Made by a program: the position numbers and the translations under genes
The notes under the pieces: model-generated
The model's database searches: none
What the model was told of the DNA's origin: nothing
The model's input: the letters and a program-made list of their open reading frames with translations, nothing else
From: Clostridium sp. UBA699
GTDB lineage: Bacteria > Bacillota > Clostridia > Clostridiales > Clostridiaceae
DNA length: 64,000 nt
Assembly: GCA_002298915.1 (NCBI GenBank)
Contig: DBML01000011.1
Coordinates: 1-64,000, forward strand
Direction of reading: 5' to 3'
Part shown: piece by piece, positions 51,208 to 59,868 of the stretch
How positions within the stretch are numbered: the first letter of the stretch is position 1
How the letters are laid out: the number at the start of each line of letters is the position of its first letter

Positions 51208-52518
51208 TTAGAAAATTGTCTGCTCGCTTATCTCAGTTGTTAAAGCATTCAACGCTTTGTCTATCAGCTCATGCCTCATCGCTTGTTCTTCAGCTTGCGG
51301 CAGCTTTGGATTGCCAACCGGATATGGTATGGCTACTGCAGACACAATCCTGTTCGCTCCGACCGAAGTTGAAATTGTCGTGATTGTAGCGATATGAACA
51401 ATCGGTATGCCATATCTTTCTATTTCTTTTACCATCGTTGCTCCGCAACGTGTGCAGGTTCCTCAAGTGCTGGTCAGGATAACAGCATCGACTCCCGCCG
51501 CTTTAAGCTGTGCGCCAATTTCGACTCCAAACTTGCAACCGTTGGCAACAGCCGTACCTGTTCCTGTGGTGACATAGTAGTATTCGAATACCTTGCCGAT
51601 TTTTCCGTCTTTTTCATACTTTTTCAATATGTCTAACGGAGCCACCCTGTTAGGGTCTTCGTTTGCGTAAACAGGATCATATCCGCCGTGTATGGTCTTG
51701 AATTCTTTTGGACTAAGCTCGTCCATTCCGCTGACATCATATTTGCCGAATTTTGTAGCGCTGGCTGACTCGATGTGGTCAGGGTTAAGGACCGGCACTA
51801 TACCTCCGCTTGTAACTAAAGCGATTGTGGCTTTGGTTAAATCCTTTACTGCAGGAGCTGGATCAACCCTGTCAAACACAGGCATAGGCATTTCCGTCTC
51901 GAAATCCTGCCCCCTTAATCTGGCCAGTATCATGTCCACTGCACGCTGGGAACCCCTTTTGTCAACCAAAACAGTTTTATGCGTCCCCTGAGGGATGTAG
52001 CCTTCCTCTGCCGGTGCACCAAGCTCTTCCCCCTTGACCAGCTTGACAGCTATCCTAGCCATTGCCGGGAGAGCTTGCCTCATGCCTGCCGCTGAGTCGA
52101 CTGTTTCGACGATTATTGCCTGCTGACGGCAAACATCTACCCCTGGGTTCTCCTTGTACATGCCTGTAACTACAGGGATTTTGAAATTCTCAAAAACATA
52201 CTTCCCGATTTCGCCGCAGGCCATACCGTACCTTCCCGCATTGAACGCAGGCCCTGCCACAAATACATCCGGATTATATTTTTTGATGGCATTCGTTATT
52301 TTTTCCAGAGCATCCGCTTTATGTTCGTTGAAGTAGTTATCTCCACAGATAATAGTGGCGACAACATCTCCGTGCTCCTTTATAAACCCATTGAACCCCA
52401 AAGCAGGTCCAACTGTGCTTTCATGCACTTCCGGCTCCATGCCTGCTTTGTCTTCTCCGCCTATCTGTCCGAAAAACTGATTCACATAATATACTACCCT
52501 AAATCTATCTGACATCAT
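51208..52518 (-). CDS. grdB: Glycine/sarcosine/betaine reductase component B, selenocysteine subunit (GrdB/GrdF/GrdI type)
   Basis: The full protein is 436 residues with an in-frame UGA (51463-51465) as selenocysteine 352 in the motif ILTST-U-GTCTRCGATM. Reading stops there only if Sec is ignored; the same frame continues without a break to 51208 with clearly homologous sequence (GIPIVHIATITTISTSVGANR, AVAIPYPVGNP). Component B activates the substrate on a pyruvoyl group made by GrdE and passes the carboxymethyl group to Sec of GrdA. Which amine substrate is used cannot be told from the sequence. GGGAGGG lies before the ATG. A hairpin just after the UGA may be the SECIS. Confidence 0.95.
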
Positions 52519-52545
52519 GCAATCCCTCCCTAAATTACTCCTGTA

Positions 52546-53010
52546 TTAATACTTTGAAAACTGTTCCCTTATGCTGCTGACTTCCGATATGATGCTGTCT
52601 ACGTCTAGGACCATTTCCATCATGCCGCACTGCTCGTCGTAAACTGCTGGGTCGCATTCATCCTTTATTTCAGGCTCTACGACGTGGTAAACAGCTAATC
52701 CTAATGCAACTCCTGCCAAAGGACCTGCGAAAGTAGGGTCTCCTGCAGCAACAGTTTCAGCTGAGAGTCCTGAAGCCTCTGCTTCTGCTCCGCCTATAAC
52801 TACAACGATATTTTCAGCACCGTGTTTATCAGTTAAGTCTTTTATTCTCTGTTGGATCTCCAGATCCATAGCTCCTGCGGCTGTTCAAACAAAGCATTCT
52901 GTAGATGCGAAAATAACCTCTGCTCCTGCACTTTTTACGCATTCTTCAATCGCCGGTCCTGGTATACCGTCTCTGTCACCAACAGCGATAACTTTTTTCC
53001 CTTTCAGCAT
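52546..53010 (-). CDS. grdA: Selenoprotein A of glycine/sarcosine/betaine reductase
   Basis: A 154-residue selenoprotein. MLKGKKVIAVGDRDGIPGPA opens it and the redox motif is ECFV-U-TAAGAMD, with the UGA at 52885-52887 (Sec 42). Ignoring the Sec would leave only the C-terminal 107 residues. GrdA carries the carboxymethyl-selenoether between component B and component C (acetyl-phosphate formation) and is re-reduced by thioredoxin. The start has AAAGGA 8 nt upstream and lies between grdE and grdB in the usual E-A-B order. Length and motif are typical of the family. Confidence 0.96.
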
Positions 53011-53048
53011 ATCAATTATCCTTTCACTTCAAAATTTAGCTTTTCCTG

Positions 53049-54335
53049 CTATCGCAAGACCGTTGTAGCATTATGGAAGCCGATTTCTGATGTAGCCCCT
53101 ATTATTGCATTAAGTTCGCAGAATACCCTTCCGTCTTCCTGCACTGACTCATGCCATCCGCCGGATATGTTTTCGACGGCGGCAATGTTTCCGAGTATGA
53201 CGTCAGCTGGATCCAGCTTAACGAGATGGCTTACGTTGCCTGCTGAAATGACTGCTTTCGCTTCAGGCGTCGTGTCTGCCAAAGGCTGGGAAAATCCGTC
53301 CTGCCCCGAGCATTCGTCAGTTATCAGAACAGTTTTTACGCCTTCCTGCTCCAGCTTTTTGCATATGATCAGCAGATCCGTATCAGGATTGCCGTAGCCC
53401 TCTTCGGAGACTATGACTCCGTCGGCGCCGAGCATCTTTGCCAGGTTCGCCGTCATCTCACAGGATCGGAATTTACCCTCCAGTGTAGTCAGCTCAGGCG
53501 TCAGTATAACTCCGAGGAAGTTCAGCTCCTTGCCATGCTTCGAATACAGGTCCTGTATTACAGAGTTGTTCTGATGCTGGTAAGTGGTTATTTTGTCGCA
53601 GGCTGCAACACAGTTTCCGCTGATTACAGCGCCGTCAAGCTCTTCATTCGGATGGATCAAAGTAGGCAAGATCTCTTTCGAGTTCACGCCGTAAATGAAT
53701 CCGTCATGCAGCAGCCCTTGTGATATGAGCATCTCCACGTAAACAACCTTAGGCAGGTCAGGATATTTCCTGATGTTTTCCGCCATATTGTCCATCTCGT
53801 ATACGATGACTTCTTCGGCTTCCATGTTTTCTGCACATTTTGCCAGGTAGGTGGAAGCCTTCAAGCCTGCCAACCTAACCGCAGTCTCATGGGAATGAGG
53901 CTCAAGCCCTGCTGCAGGGGTAATATCGACAACAAGGTTGTATGTCTTTGAAAAAGGGGTCCATTTTGCACCCTCTCCAAACATGTCCACTATGCCTTCC
54001 TGCATGCCTACGATGTCGCCTATGGTTACTACCGCAGCTCCGTAAAGTACATTCGTCCTTCCGAGCCCTACCCTGTGCATTCCTGCCGTTACTCCCGGGA
54101 AGCCTTTAGCCTTGCTTCCTACCTTTATTCGCGGTTCAATAACATCTTTAACCGGAATGATCCTCACCTTTTCCCCGGGGCGTGCTATATCAATCTTAAC
54201 TTCCTTAATCCTTTCATCCTCTTTGAGCAGCTTAGCAAGCTCCTCCCTGTTTACTGTGAGCAAACCGTTTGATACTTTTGTTTCGGGTCCGAATTGAATG
54301 TCCTTGATGTAAATTCTGCCTAATTCAAGTCTCAT
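53049..54335 (-). CDS. grdE: Component B proprotein (alpha/beta subunits, pyruvoyl)
   Basis: A 428-residue proprotein that is cleaved to give a pyruvoyl-carrying subunit. The expected cleavage site is present, ISGNC-VAACDK with Cys 242. Other conserved blocks are PGVTAGMHRVGLGRTNVLYGAAVVT, cited only in part (GLGRTNVLYGAAVVT), NCVAACDKITTYQHQNN and EEGYGNPDTDLL. It forms component B with GrdB and binds the substrate amine. The name grdE is used for the glycine enzyme; GrdG or GrdH (sarcosine, betaine) are equally possible. GGAGGTG precedes the ATG, 20 bp after grdX. Confidence 0.93.
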   Translation of the reverse strand: MRLELGRIYIKDIQFGPETKVSNGLLTVNREELAKLLKEDERIKEVKIDIARPGEKVRIIPVKDVIEPRIKVGSKAKGFPGVTAGMHRVGLGRTNVLYGAAVVTIGDIVGMQEGIVDMFGEGAKWTPFSKTYNLVVDITPAAGLEPHSHETAVRLAGLKASTYLAKCAENMEAEEVIVYEMDNMAENIRKYPDLPKVVYVEMLISQGLLHDGFIYGVNSKEILPTLIHPNEELDGAVISGNCVAACDKITTYQHQNNSVIQDLYSKHGKELNFLGVILTPELTTLEGKFRSCEMTANLAKMLGADGVIVSEEGYGNPDTDLLIICKKLEQEGVKTVLITDECSGQDGFSQPLADTTPEAKAVISAGNVSHLVKLDPADVILGNIAAVENISGGWHESVQEDGRVFCELNAIIGATSEIGFHNATTVLR

Positions 54336-54355
54336 AAAGCACCTCCATAATTTAT

Positions 54356-54745
54356 TTAGATAGATGTATTTGATGTTAATGTTTTCATTTCATGCAGCGC
54401 GCTCTCCAGGAGCCATAAATCCACTTTTTCATAATCCTTTTCGTTTCTCATATCAACGTTCCTGTACTCTATGATTTTCCTGTATTTGGCTATGCTCTCC
54501 TCCGCGATTTCAAGCTGGTGGAAATCGCTGCAGCCCCGTTTCTTCTGATGTTCCAGCACAATCGATCTGAATGGGGTGTACATCATCCTTATGCTTGCAG
54601 GCAGGGGATGAGTTACAAGTCTTTCACCTTCCTGAACAAGATTTCTTGTCTTTATGAGGACATCCTCAACTGTTCCATCTATGAACAAAACATTTTCGTA
54701 TTTTTCTGCTACGGAAGGGTTGTTTGTTAATATTCTATACTTCAT
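54356..54745 (-). CDS. grdX: GrdX family protein
   Basis: A 129-residue protein that opens MKYRILTNNPSVAEKYENVL and contains VEDVLIKTRNLVQEGERLVTH-type segments, as in GrdX of amino-acid-fermenting clostridia, where it precedes trxB-trxA-grdE or grdE. Its role is unknown. Here the thioredoxin genes are missing and grdE follows directly. ATG 54745 is 7 nt from GGAGG; ATG 54751 is too close to it. Two palindromic operators lie just upstream, so grdX heads the operon. Confidence 0.85.
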   Translation of the reverse strand: MKYRILTNNPSVAEKYENVLFIDGTVEDVLIKTRNLVQEGERLVTHPLPASIRMMYTPFRSIVLEHQKKRGCSDFHQLEIAEESIAKYRKIIEYRNVDMRNEKDYEKVDLWLLESALHEMKTLTSNTSI

Positions 54746-54776
54746 CTGCATGCCTCCTCCTATAAAACCGACTAAT

Positions 54777-54819
54777 TATAATCATGGTTATATTTTTTAA
54801 TTATATAATCATGATTATA
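54777..54819. promoter_or_regulatory. Paired palindromic operators upstream of grdX
   Basis: TATAATCATGGTTATA (54777-54792, one mismatched pair) and TATAATCATGATTATA (54804-54819, perfect 16-bp palindrome) are spaced 27 bp start to start. The same motif, at the same spacing, occurs upstream of the divergently distant MFS gene at 56445-56487. The unidentified regulator is not encoded in the window. Confidence 0.8.
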
Positions 54820-54896
54820 ATTTTAACATAATGATACCCCTTGTCAGCTTATATTACAATAGCTTTTTACTGATTTCATAAATTGCACTGCACAAA

Positions 54897-56261
54897 TTAT
54901 ATCTCTTGGGACTGCACTTTCCCGCTCACAGGTGTTGGTATGGAAGCCGCCTCGGCCAATGTAAGACCTTTTGTCTCAGGAGCTAAAGCTATGCATAGTA
55001 TCAATCCCAGTATAGTGACTGCTGCCATAACAAGCATGGTTGGTCCTACGCCCATTTTTTCCAGCAGAATCGGCAAAGCAAATGTGCCAAGGAACGCGCC
55101 GATACGGCTTATGGCTGTTGCCACACCGACAGCTGAGGCCCTGACTTCCGTAGGGAACAGCTCATTAGGATATATCCATTCTAGATCAGCTGGTCCACCG
55201 GAAGCTAACGCATATATGCAGAACCCGAGTATTATGACCGCTGGCCCGGCGTTCGGCATTATTCCCAAAATCAGCATTCCGACCGCCATGATTGCGAACG
55301 TCCAAATTATGAGCGGACGTCTTCCCATACGATTTATTAGCCACAATGAAATTATGCAGCCTATCATGAACACTGCGCTAAGGAGCGAATCTCCAAGCAT
55401 TGCCGCCTTTCCGTGGGCAAGGTTGAACTGTTCAAGGATCGTCGGTCCGAAGGTGTATATTGCAAACAGTGGCAGAACTGAACACAGCCAGAAACCGCCG
55501 CAGAAAATTAGCCTAGAAAAATAGCCTTTTTCAAATATTTTGGTGAACTTTGTTGTTACAACTTCCTGTTCGAGCTCATCCACATCCGAATCAGGTCCGT
55601 ATACGCTCTTCATAACAGCCCTGGCCTCATCAACACGGTTTTTGCTCATGAGCCATCTAGGTGATTCAGGAGTGCCCCACCTTCCCAGAACAAGTATTAT
55701 TGCTGGAATGGCTGCGCTTCCAAGCATAAACTTCCAGCCGTTGTTCACGTCTATAAGAAAATATCCGACAAAGTTAGCTGCAACAGCTCCAACGAACCAA
55801 AAAACCTGCAGTATGCCCAGCAGCATGCCTCTATGTTTTTTAGGAGCAAATTCAGCCAAAAGTGAAGTTGCAATAGGGTAGTCAGCGCCTACCGCCATGC
55901 CTATTACGAATCTAAGAATCAGGAGATGCCCAATATTTGAGATAAACATGCATAAGATCGAACAAACAACTATGGTGATCAGGTCCAATGTGAACATTAG
56001 CTTTCGTCCTATAAGGTCAGTTACATATCCGAATACAGCGCCCCCCAGAAACAGTCCGGCAAGGGATATGGCTCCAGAAAGCCCCGCCATGTATGCATTC
56101 ATCTGCAGGAGAGGGGTCAGCTGAACAAGTGCTGCACCGATGATTACAAGAATATACCCGTCCAGAAATGGTCCACCGCAGCAGAATACTGTGAGCCTCT
56201 TAAGGAATGGGGTGAATTGAGTTTCTTCGACTATCGATCTGGATTTTGGTGTAGTTTCCAT
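54897..56261 (-). CDS. MFS transporter (YaaU/YdjE-like, sugar-porter superfamily)
   Basis: The 454-residue protein has 12 membrane helices and the motifs FLDGYILVIIGAALVQLTPLL, GYVTDLIGRKLMFTLDL, GADYPIATSLLAEFAPKKHRG, TPESPRWLMSKNRV and INRMGRRPLI. This pattern is that of YaaU/YdjE-type metabolite porters; the substrate is unknown. AAAGGAG lies before the ATG. It shares an operator type with the grd operon, suggesting that it brings in the amine or a precursor that is reduced; this is inference. No terminator was seen between it and grdX, but a ~150-bp gap with the operators is present. Confidence 0.85.
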   Translation of the reverse strand: METTPKSRSIVEETQFTPFLKRLTVFCCGGPFLDGYILVIIGAALVQLTPLLQMNAYMAGLSGAISLAGLFLGGAVFGYVTDLIGRKLMFTLDLITIVVCSILCMFISNIGHLLILRFVIGMAVGADYPIATSLLAEFAPKKHRGMLLGILQVFWFVGAVAANFVGYFLIDVNNGWKFMLGSAAIPAIILVLGRWGTPESPRWLMSKNRVDEARAVMKSVYGPDSDVDELEQEVVTTKFTKIFEKGYFSRLIFCGGFWLCSVLPLFAIYTFGPTILEQFNLAHGKAAMLGDSLLSAVFMIGCIISLWLINRMGRRPLIIWTFAIMAVGMLILGIMPNAGPAVIILGFCIYALASGGPADLEWIYPNELFPTEVRASAVGVATAISRIGAFLGTFALPILLEKMGVGPTMLVMAAVTILGLILCIALAPETKGLTLAEAASIPTPVSGKVQSQEI

Positions 56262-56444
56262 AATTTCAACTCCTTTTTCATTTTTTTCTTAGAATCGATT
56301 GATAATAACCATACATTATAAACAAAAATGTCCTGCTTCCGCAGAGCCTCCTCCTTCCGCAAAAGATCAAATGAACCTTTTAAATCATTCCACCCGCTGA
56401 TGCATTACCCTGTGATGTGACATATTCACTACTGAAACGCTTTA

Positions 56445-56487
56445 AATAATCATGGTTATATTTTCTACTTTTATAATCGCGATTAGC
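56445..56487. promoter_or_regulatory. Paired operators upstream of the MFS gene
   Basis: AATAATCATGGTTATA (56445-56460) and TATAATCGCGATTAGC (56472-56487) are spaced 27 bp start to start and match the pair upstream of grdX. A half-site ATAACCAT occurs nearer the gene (about 56298-56305). Confidence 0.75.
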
Positions 56488-56616
56488 TTAGCTATATTAT
56501 ATTCCGAATTGTATTTCAATTCAACTTATTTCGGTAGCGCTTGTTGTTTTTTTATCAAATAGATGTTATATGAAATTCCAATGAACGAGTTTTTTCAACA
56601 GCTGATTGCCTTCAAA

Positions 56617-56646
56617 ACAAAAAAACCGACAGCATTTCGCTATCGG
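56617..56646 (-). terminator. Orphan terminator
   Basis: On the minus strand CCGATAGC-GAAAT-GCTGTCGG is followed by seven T. No clear gene ends here; only a decayed short ORF lies upstream of it. Confidence 0.75.
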
Positions 56647-56765
56647 CAAACGACAAATATTATCATTCCAGTCTGTACGTGGTTACAATTTTCCCAAAGT
56701 ATTTCAAAACGTTTTACGATGCCTATTTGGGATCATAAGGCGGATTTTTCTTCATAGTTTGACAT
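56640..56765 (-). pseudogene. 41-codon ORF with an in-frame TGA (decayed gene or tiny selenoprotein)
   Basis: After GAGGGATGAATAA an ATG reads MSNYEEKSAL, then TGA at 56733-56735, then continues in frame for 30 residues (SQIGIVKRFEILWE..., ending MIIFVVCR) to a TAG inside the orphan terminator stem. The remainder of the 56490-57020 gap holds no recognisable gene. A gene remnant is the simplest reading; selenocysteine is possible because the genome decodes UGA, but no homology supports it. Confidence 0.25.
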
Positions 56766-56967
56766 TTATTCATCCCTCTTTCCTAAATAGTTTGTATCTA
56801 TTAGGTTAAGGTGTTCAGTAACAGTCTGCCATTTCAAATACTAAGCCTTTAAAATTTCAAATTCAAGTATATATGGAATATTTGATTGCTTTGTGTCTCA
56901 TTCAATCTATTCATTCTTATCAAATGTTGAAGCGTAGTGAACTGTACATATTCAATAACTCTAAAAA

Positions 56968-57050
56968 ACAAAATGACTGCTTTAGATTTCTCCAATGCAG
57001 TCATCGCTTATTCTGAAGTATAAAATCCCCGGCATAACTGCCGAGGATTT
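56968..57050 (-). terminator. Two terminators after the Ser/Thr kinase gene
   Basis: On the minus strand a hairpin AAATCCTCGGCAG...CCGGGGATTTT (57022-57050) is followed ~20 bp later by ATGACTGC...GCAGTCAT and TTTTGTTTTTT (56968-57004). The first is nearly the same as the hairpin after tRNA-Ala at 63791-63822. Confidence 0.75.
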
Positions 57051-57066
57051 CAATGTGGAGATAAAG
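57020..57066. repeat. Imperfect copy of the tRNA-Ala 3' end and its terminator (attachment-site-like)
   Basis: About 46 bp here match 63792-63838 with two or three differences: the 9-11 bp hairpin, the link ATTTCAATG and the tRNA acceptor end TGGAGATAA. The sequences flank the AT-rich kinase/FHA/ABC block as direct repeats. This is the pattern left by integration at a tRNA gene, but no integrase is present in the window. Confidence 0.6.
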
Positions 57067-57170
57067 CACGGTATTTAAATCCTCGAAAAACCCTCATAAT
57101 CCTTCATAGCTTTCTATACTGGAATATGAAATTTACTTTTAGTTCAAAATTATTAATTCATCATGATGAA

Positions 57171-59207
57171 TTATAGTCCCAACTTTGCATTAGTTTGTTG
57201 CAAATTTATTTTTGCGTCCTGAACTATATTAGCTGGTACGTATGGGGTGTTAATGAGCAGTTGATAGTAACTTTTTGCCTGCTGATAATTGCCATTCTGA
57301 TATTCTGTACATGCAAGTTGATCTACTTTTAATGATGTAGTATCCATTCTGGTTTTAATCGAACTGTCAGTATTACCTGCCCATAAAGCCCACCCTGAAT
57401 AAAATACTGCGTTATAATAATTACCAGTGCTTTCATACCACTTTGATAAACCTGCTGCCTCTTTAGATATACTTGATTTAGCATTTGAAGCAACATTAGC
57501 TGGCACTCCAGCAGTTGTAGCAAGTTGTATATAATATTTAACAGCTTGATCCTTTTTGTTGTTAGTAGCAAGATTTTGTGCCTGGGCATATAAGTTATTG
57601 GAAGCTCTACTCATTAATTCAATTATTTCATTGCTGCTGTCACCAGAAGCAATGAATTTAGAAGCTTCACTTACAGCTGTTGTATAATTCCCATTGTTCA
57701 AATAACTCTTTACACCATCATATTTTGTATCAACTATAGGGGGAGCAGGTGTCGTATTTGAAGGTGGTTTTACAGTTGTGGAAACATCTCCTCCTGATTT
57801 TTTGGTGCTGCTTAAATTGTCATTCGATGTGTTGGCAGTAGTTGAGTTACCACTTGTGGTACTATTGACATCAACAGTATTATTACTTCCATTAGTTGAT
57901 GATTTTGATGTATCAGCAACAATACTATTCGCCGAGTTTTTATTTTCTTGTGTCTTATTGGTTATTTTGTTAGCAGCAAAAGTCATGAATGCCTTCACAT
58001 CAGTTTTGCCAAATATTAAAAAAGAGCAAATTATTGCTGCTACCAGTAGTGGAATTACAACACCCATTGTCTTTCTAATATTACTTTTTTTAGGAGTTCC
58101 ATTTTCATTAGTAGCTCCCTTTTCATTAGCAGCCCCATTTTGTGAATCCACGTTACTAAGTACCTGTGTTAAGATGCCGGTCTTCTCTGATTTAGGATAT
58201 TCACATATAGTTTCTTCTATTTTCCCTGGATCCTTATCATTTTCTAACATGCTCTTCCTTAGCTCTTCAATTGATTGATACCTGTCTTTTTCACTTACTG
58301 CCAAACCTTTCATCAGAATTTTTTCAAAACCCTCAGGCACATTATTATTTATTTTTGAAGGCAATACAATAGTATCTTCTTCTTTCCTCTCAAGAGCTTC
58401 TGGAGGTACTATTCCGGTAATTGAATAGTATATTGTTGCAGATAATGCGTAGATATCAGTCCAAGCTCCCTGATTCCCCTTACTTCTATACTGCTCGTGA
58501 GGTGCAAAGCCTCGCTTCAATATTACTGATAGGGTTTTATCATGTTCCCCAATTGCATATCTTGCTGCACCAAAATCAAGTATCTTTACATTTCCATTTC
58601 TGGTTACAAAAATATTGTCCGGACTAATATCTCTATGCAACAAACTATTATCATGCAAAATTGCCAACCCATCCATAACTTGACAAAGAATATTCTTTGC
58701 TTTTTGGAAATCAAGCATTTTTCTAGGTTCCTGCATTATATGTTCTTTTAGAGTAATCCCTTCCAAATAATTCATTACAAAATATGCAGTATTATTTTCA
58801 TAAAAATAATCTTTAACAGATACTATGTTTGGATGATCACCAAACTTAGCAACTGTTCTGGCTTCTTCAAGAAAACTTTCCATTCCATACTTAAATTGTT
58901 CTTTCTTACTATCAGTATAAACCGATACAGTTGTATTATCGCTTTTTCGTTCAGCATAATCACTTGGAAGGTATTCTTTAATTGCTAATTTTACGTTAAG
59001 ATTTAAATCCCAAGCTAAATATGTTATTCCGAATCCTCCATATCCCAACACCTTTCCTATTAAATATTTTCCATTTAAAGTTGTACGTGTTGGCAAATAC
59101 CTTGATGAATAATCTTTTTGATTTCCTTCAGCCCATCCGCAATTAGGACATATTCCATCGTTGTTATTTTCACTCATACATCCCATACATAATTTATTAA
59201 TGTCCAA
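57171..59207 (-). CDS. Membrane Ser/Thr protein kinase with N-terminal zinc ribbon and C-terminal helical domain
   Basis: A 678-residue kinase. An N-terminal zinc ribbon (C7, C10, C20, C23) precedes a Hanks-type kinase domain (46-320): GYGGFG, Lys in LAIKEY (77), HRDISPDN (191-198), DFGAARYA (211-218). The Lys of HRDxK is replaced by Ser, as in several bacterial kinases of this zinc-ribbon type. A membrane helix (381-400), a Ser/Thr/Asn-rich linker and a C-terminal TPR-like region (about 495-678) place the sensor outside. The start is TTG with GGGGGA upstream. It is last in the PP2C-ABC-FHA-kinase run and likely phosphorylates the FHA proteins' partners. Confidence 0.9.
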   Translation of the reverse strand: MDINKLCMGCMSENNNDGICPNCGWAEGNQKDYSSRYLPTRTTLNGKYLIGKVLGYGGFGITYLAWDLNLNVKLAIKEYLPSDYAERKSDNTTVSVYTDSKKEQFKYGMESFLEEARTVAKFGDHPNIVSVKDYFYENNTAYFVMNYLEGITLKEHIMQEPRKMLDFQKAKNILCQVMDGLAILHDNSLLHRDISPDNIFVTRNGNVKILDFGAARYAIGEHDKTLSVILKRGFAPHEQYRSKGNQGAWTDIYALSATIYYSITGIVPPEALERKEEDTIVLPSKINNNVPEGFEKILMKGLAVSEKDRYQSIEELRKSMLENDKDPGKIEETICEYPKSEKTGILTQVLSNVDSQNGAANEKGATNENGTPKKSNIRKTMGVVIPLLVAAIICSFLIFGKTDVKAFMTFAANKITNKTQENKNSANSIVADTSKSSTNGSNNTVDVNSTTSGNSTTANTSNDNLSSTKKSGGDVSTTVKPPSNTTPAPPIVDTKYDGVKSYLNNGNYTTAVSEASKFIASGDSSNEIIELMSRASNNLYAQAQNLATNNKKDQAVKYYIQLATTAGVPANVASNAKSSISKEAAGLSKWYESTGNYYNAVFYSGWALWAGNTDSSIKTRMDTTSLKVDQLACTEYQNGNYQQAKSYYQLLINTPYVPANIVQDAKINLQQTNAKLGL

Positions 59208-59275
59208 ATTTTACTTCCCCCTCGATTAAATTTACAGTGCAATTAAAAACTAAGCTTTAGACATTTTTCTTAAAG

Positions 59276-59851
59276 TTATTGAATATTAAATTTTGCTTCA
59301 GTCTTTGCAAATTTTATGATATCTCCATCAAATATTTCAAAAGTGCCTTCGACTTTTTTATTGTTAATATAAGTACCATTCTTGCTGTTCAAATCAAAAA
59401 TGTAATACCTTGAATCTTTGCAATATACTACAGCATGGTTTCTGCCAATACAATTGTCAAATGCTATTATCAAGTCGCAAGCTTCAGGGTCTCTTCCTAT
59501 ATTGACCAAAACATTCTTGATGCGAAACTTTTTTAAGACATTATCTTCGTAGTAAGTTAACGTTGCATGGCTTGTTTCTTCTTTTAGAATTTTAATATTC
59601 TTATCTTCTTTTTTTCTTATTAATATTGTACCCTCACAACAATAATCTCCCTGTATACCAACTTGATTGCGTGGCATTTCCACTTCTACTTCAGGCTGGC
59701 TGGGATTTTGATTGCTTTTTTTGCCTACGCATATCGTTCGAACGTCATCCTCAACATTGCTCAGTTTCTTTCCACTGCAAACATCAATATCACTTTTTTT
59801 GCCTTCATTCACTTTTTTACCATTTTTAAAGAATGGAACTAAACCCATCAT
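59276..59851 (-). CDS. FHA-domain protein
   Basis: A 191-residue protein with a low-complexity basic N-terminal half and a C-terminal FHA domain (about 95-190). The phosphothreonine-binding signature is complete: NIGRDPEACDLII, NCIGRNHAVVY, and the LNSKNGTYINNKKV loop. It should recognise a phospho-Thr site made by the neighbouring kinase. No membrane segment is seen. AAGGAG precedes the ATG. It lies between the FHA-ABC transporter (17 bp) and the kinase (68 bp). Confidence 0.9.
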   Translation of the reverse strand: MMGLVPFFKNGKKVNEGKKSDIDVCSGKKLSNVEDDVRTICVGKKSNQNPSQPEVEVEMPRNQVGIQGDYCCEGTILIRKKEDKNIKILKEETSHATLTYYEDNVLKKFRIKNVLVNIGRDPEACDLIIAFDNCIGRNHAVVYCKDSRYYIFDLNSKNGTYINNKKVEGTFEIFDGDIIKFAKTEAKFNIQ

Positions 59852-59868
59852 CTTTTACTCCTTATTCA

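Noticed and set aside
51208..52869. Stop codons splitting grdA and grdB, which would make them pseudogenes
   Set aside because: Both stops are UGA at the exact positions of the known selenocysteines (CFV-U-T and the ST-U-GTCTRC motif), and homologous sequence continues in frame.
56490..57020. Integrase or transposase at the left border of the AT-rich block
   Set aside because: All frames are short; no recombinase motif is readable, so only the repeat and a decayed short frame are reported.
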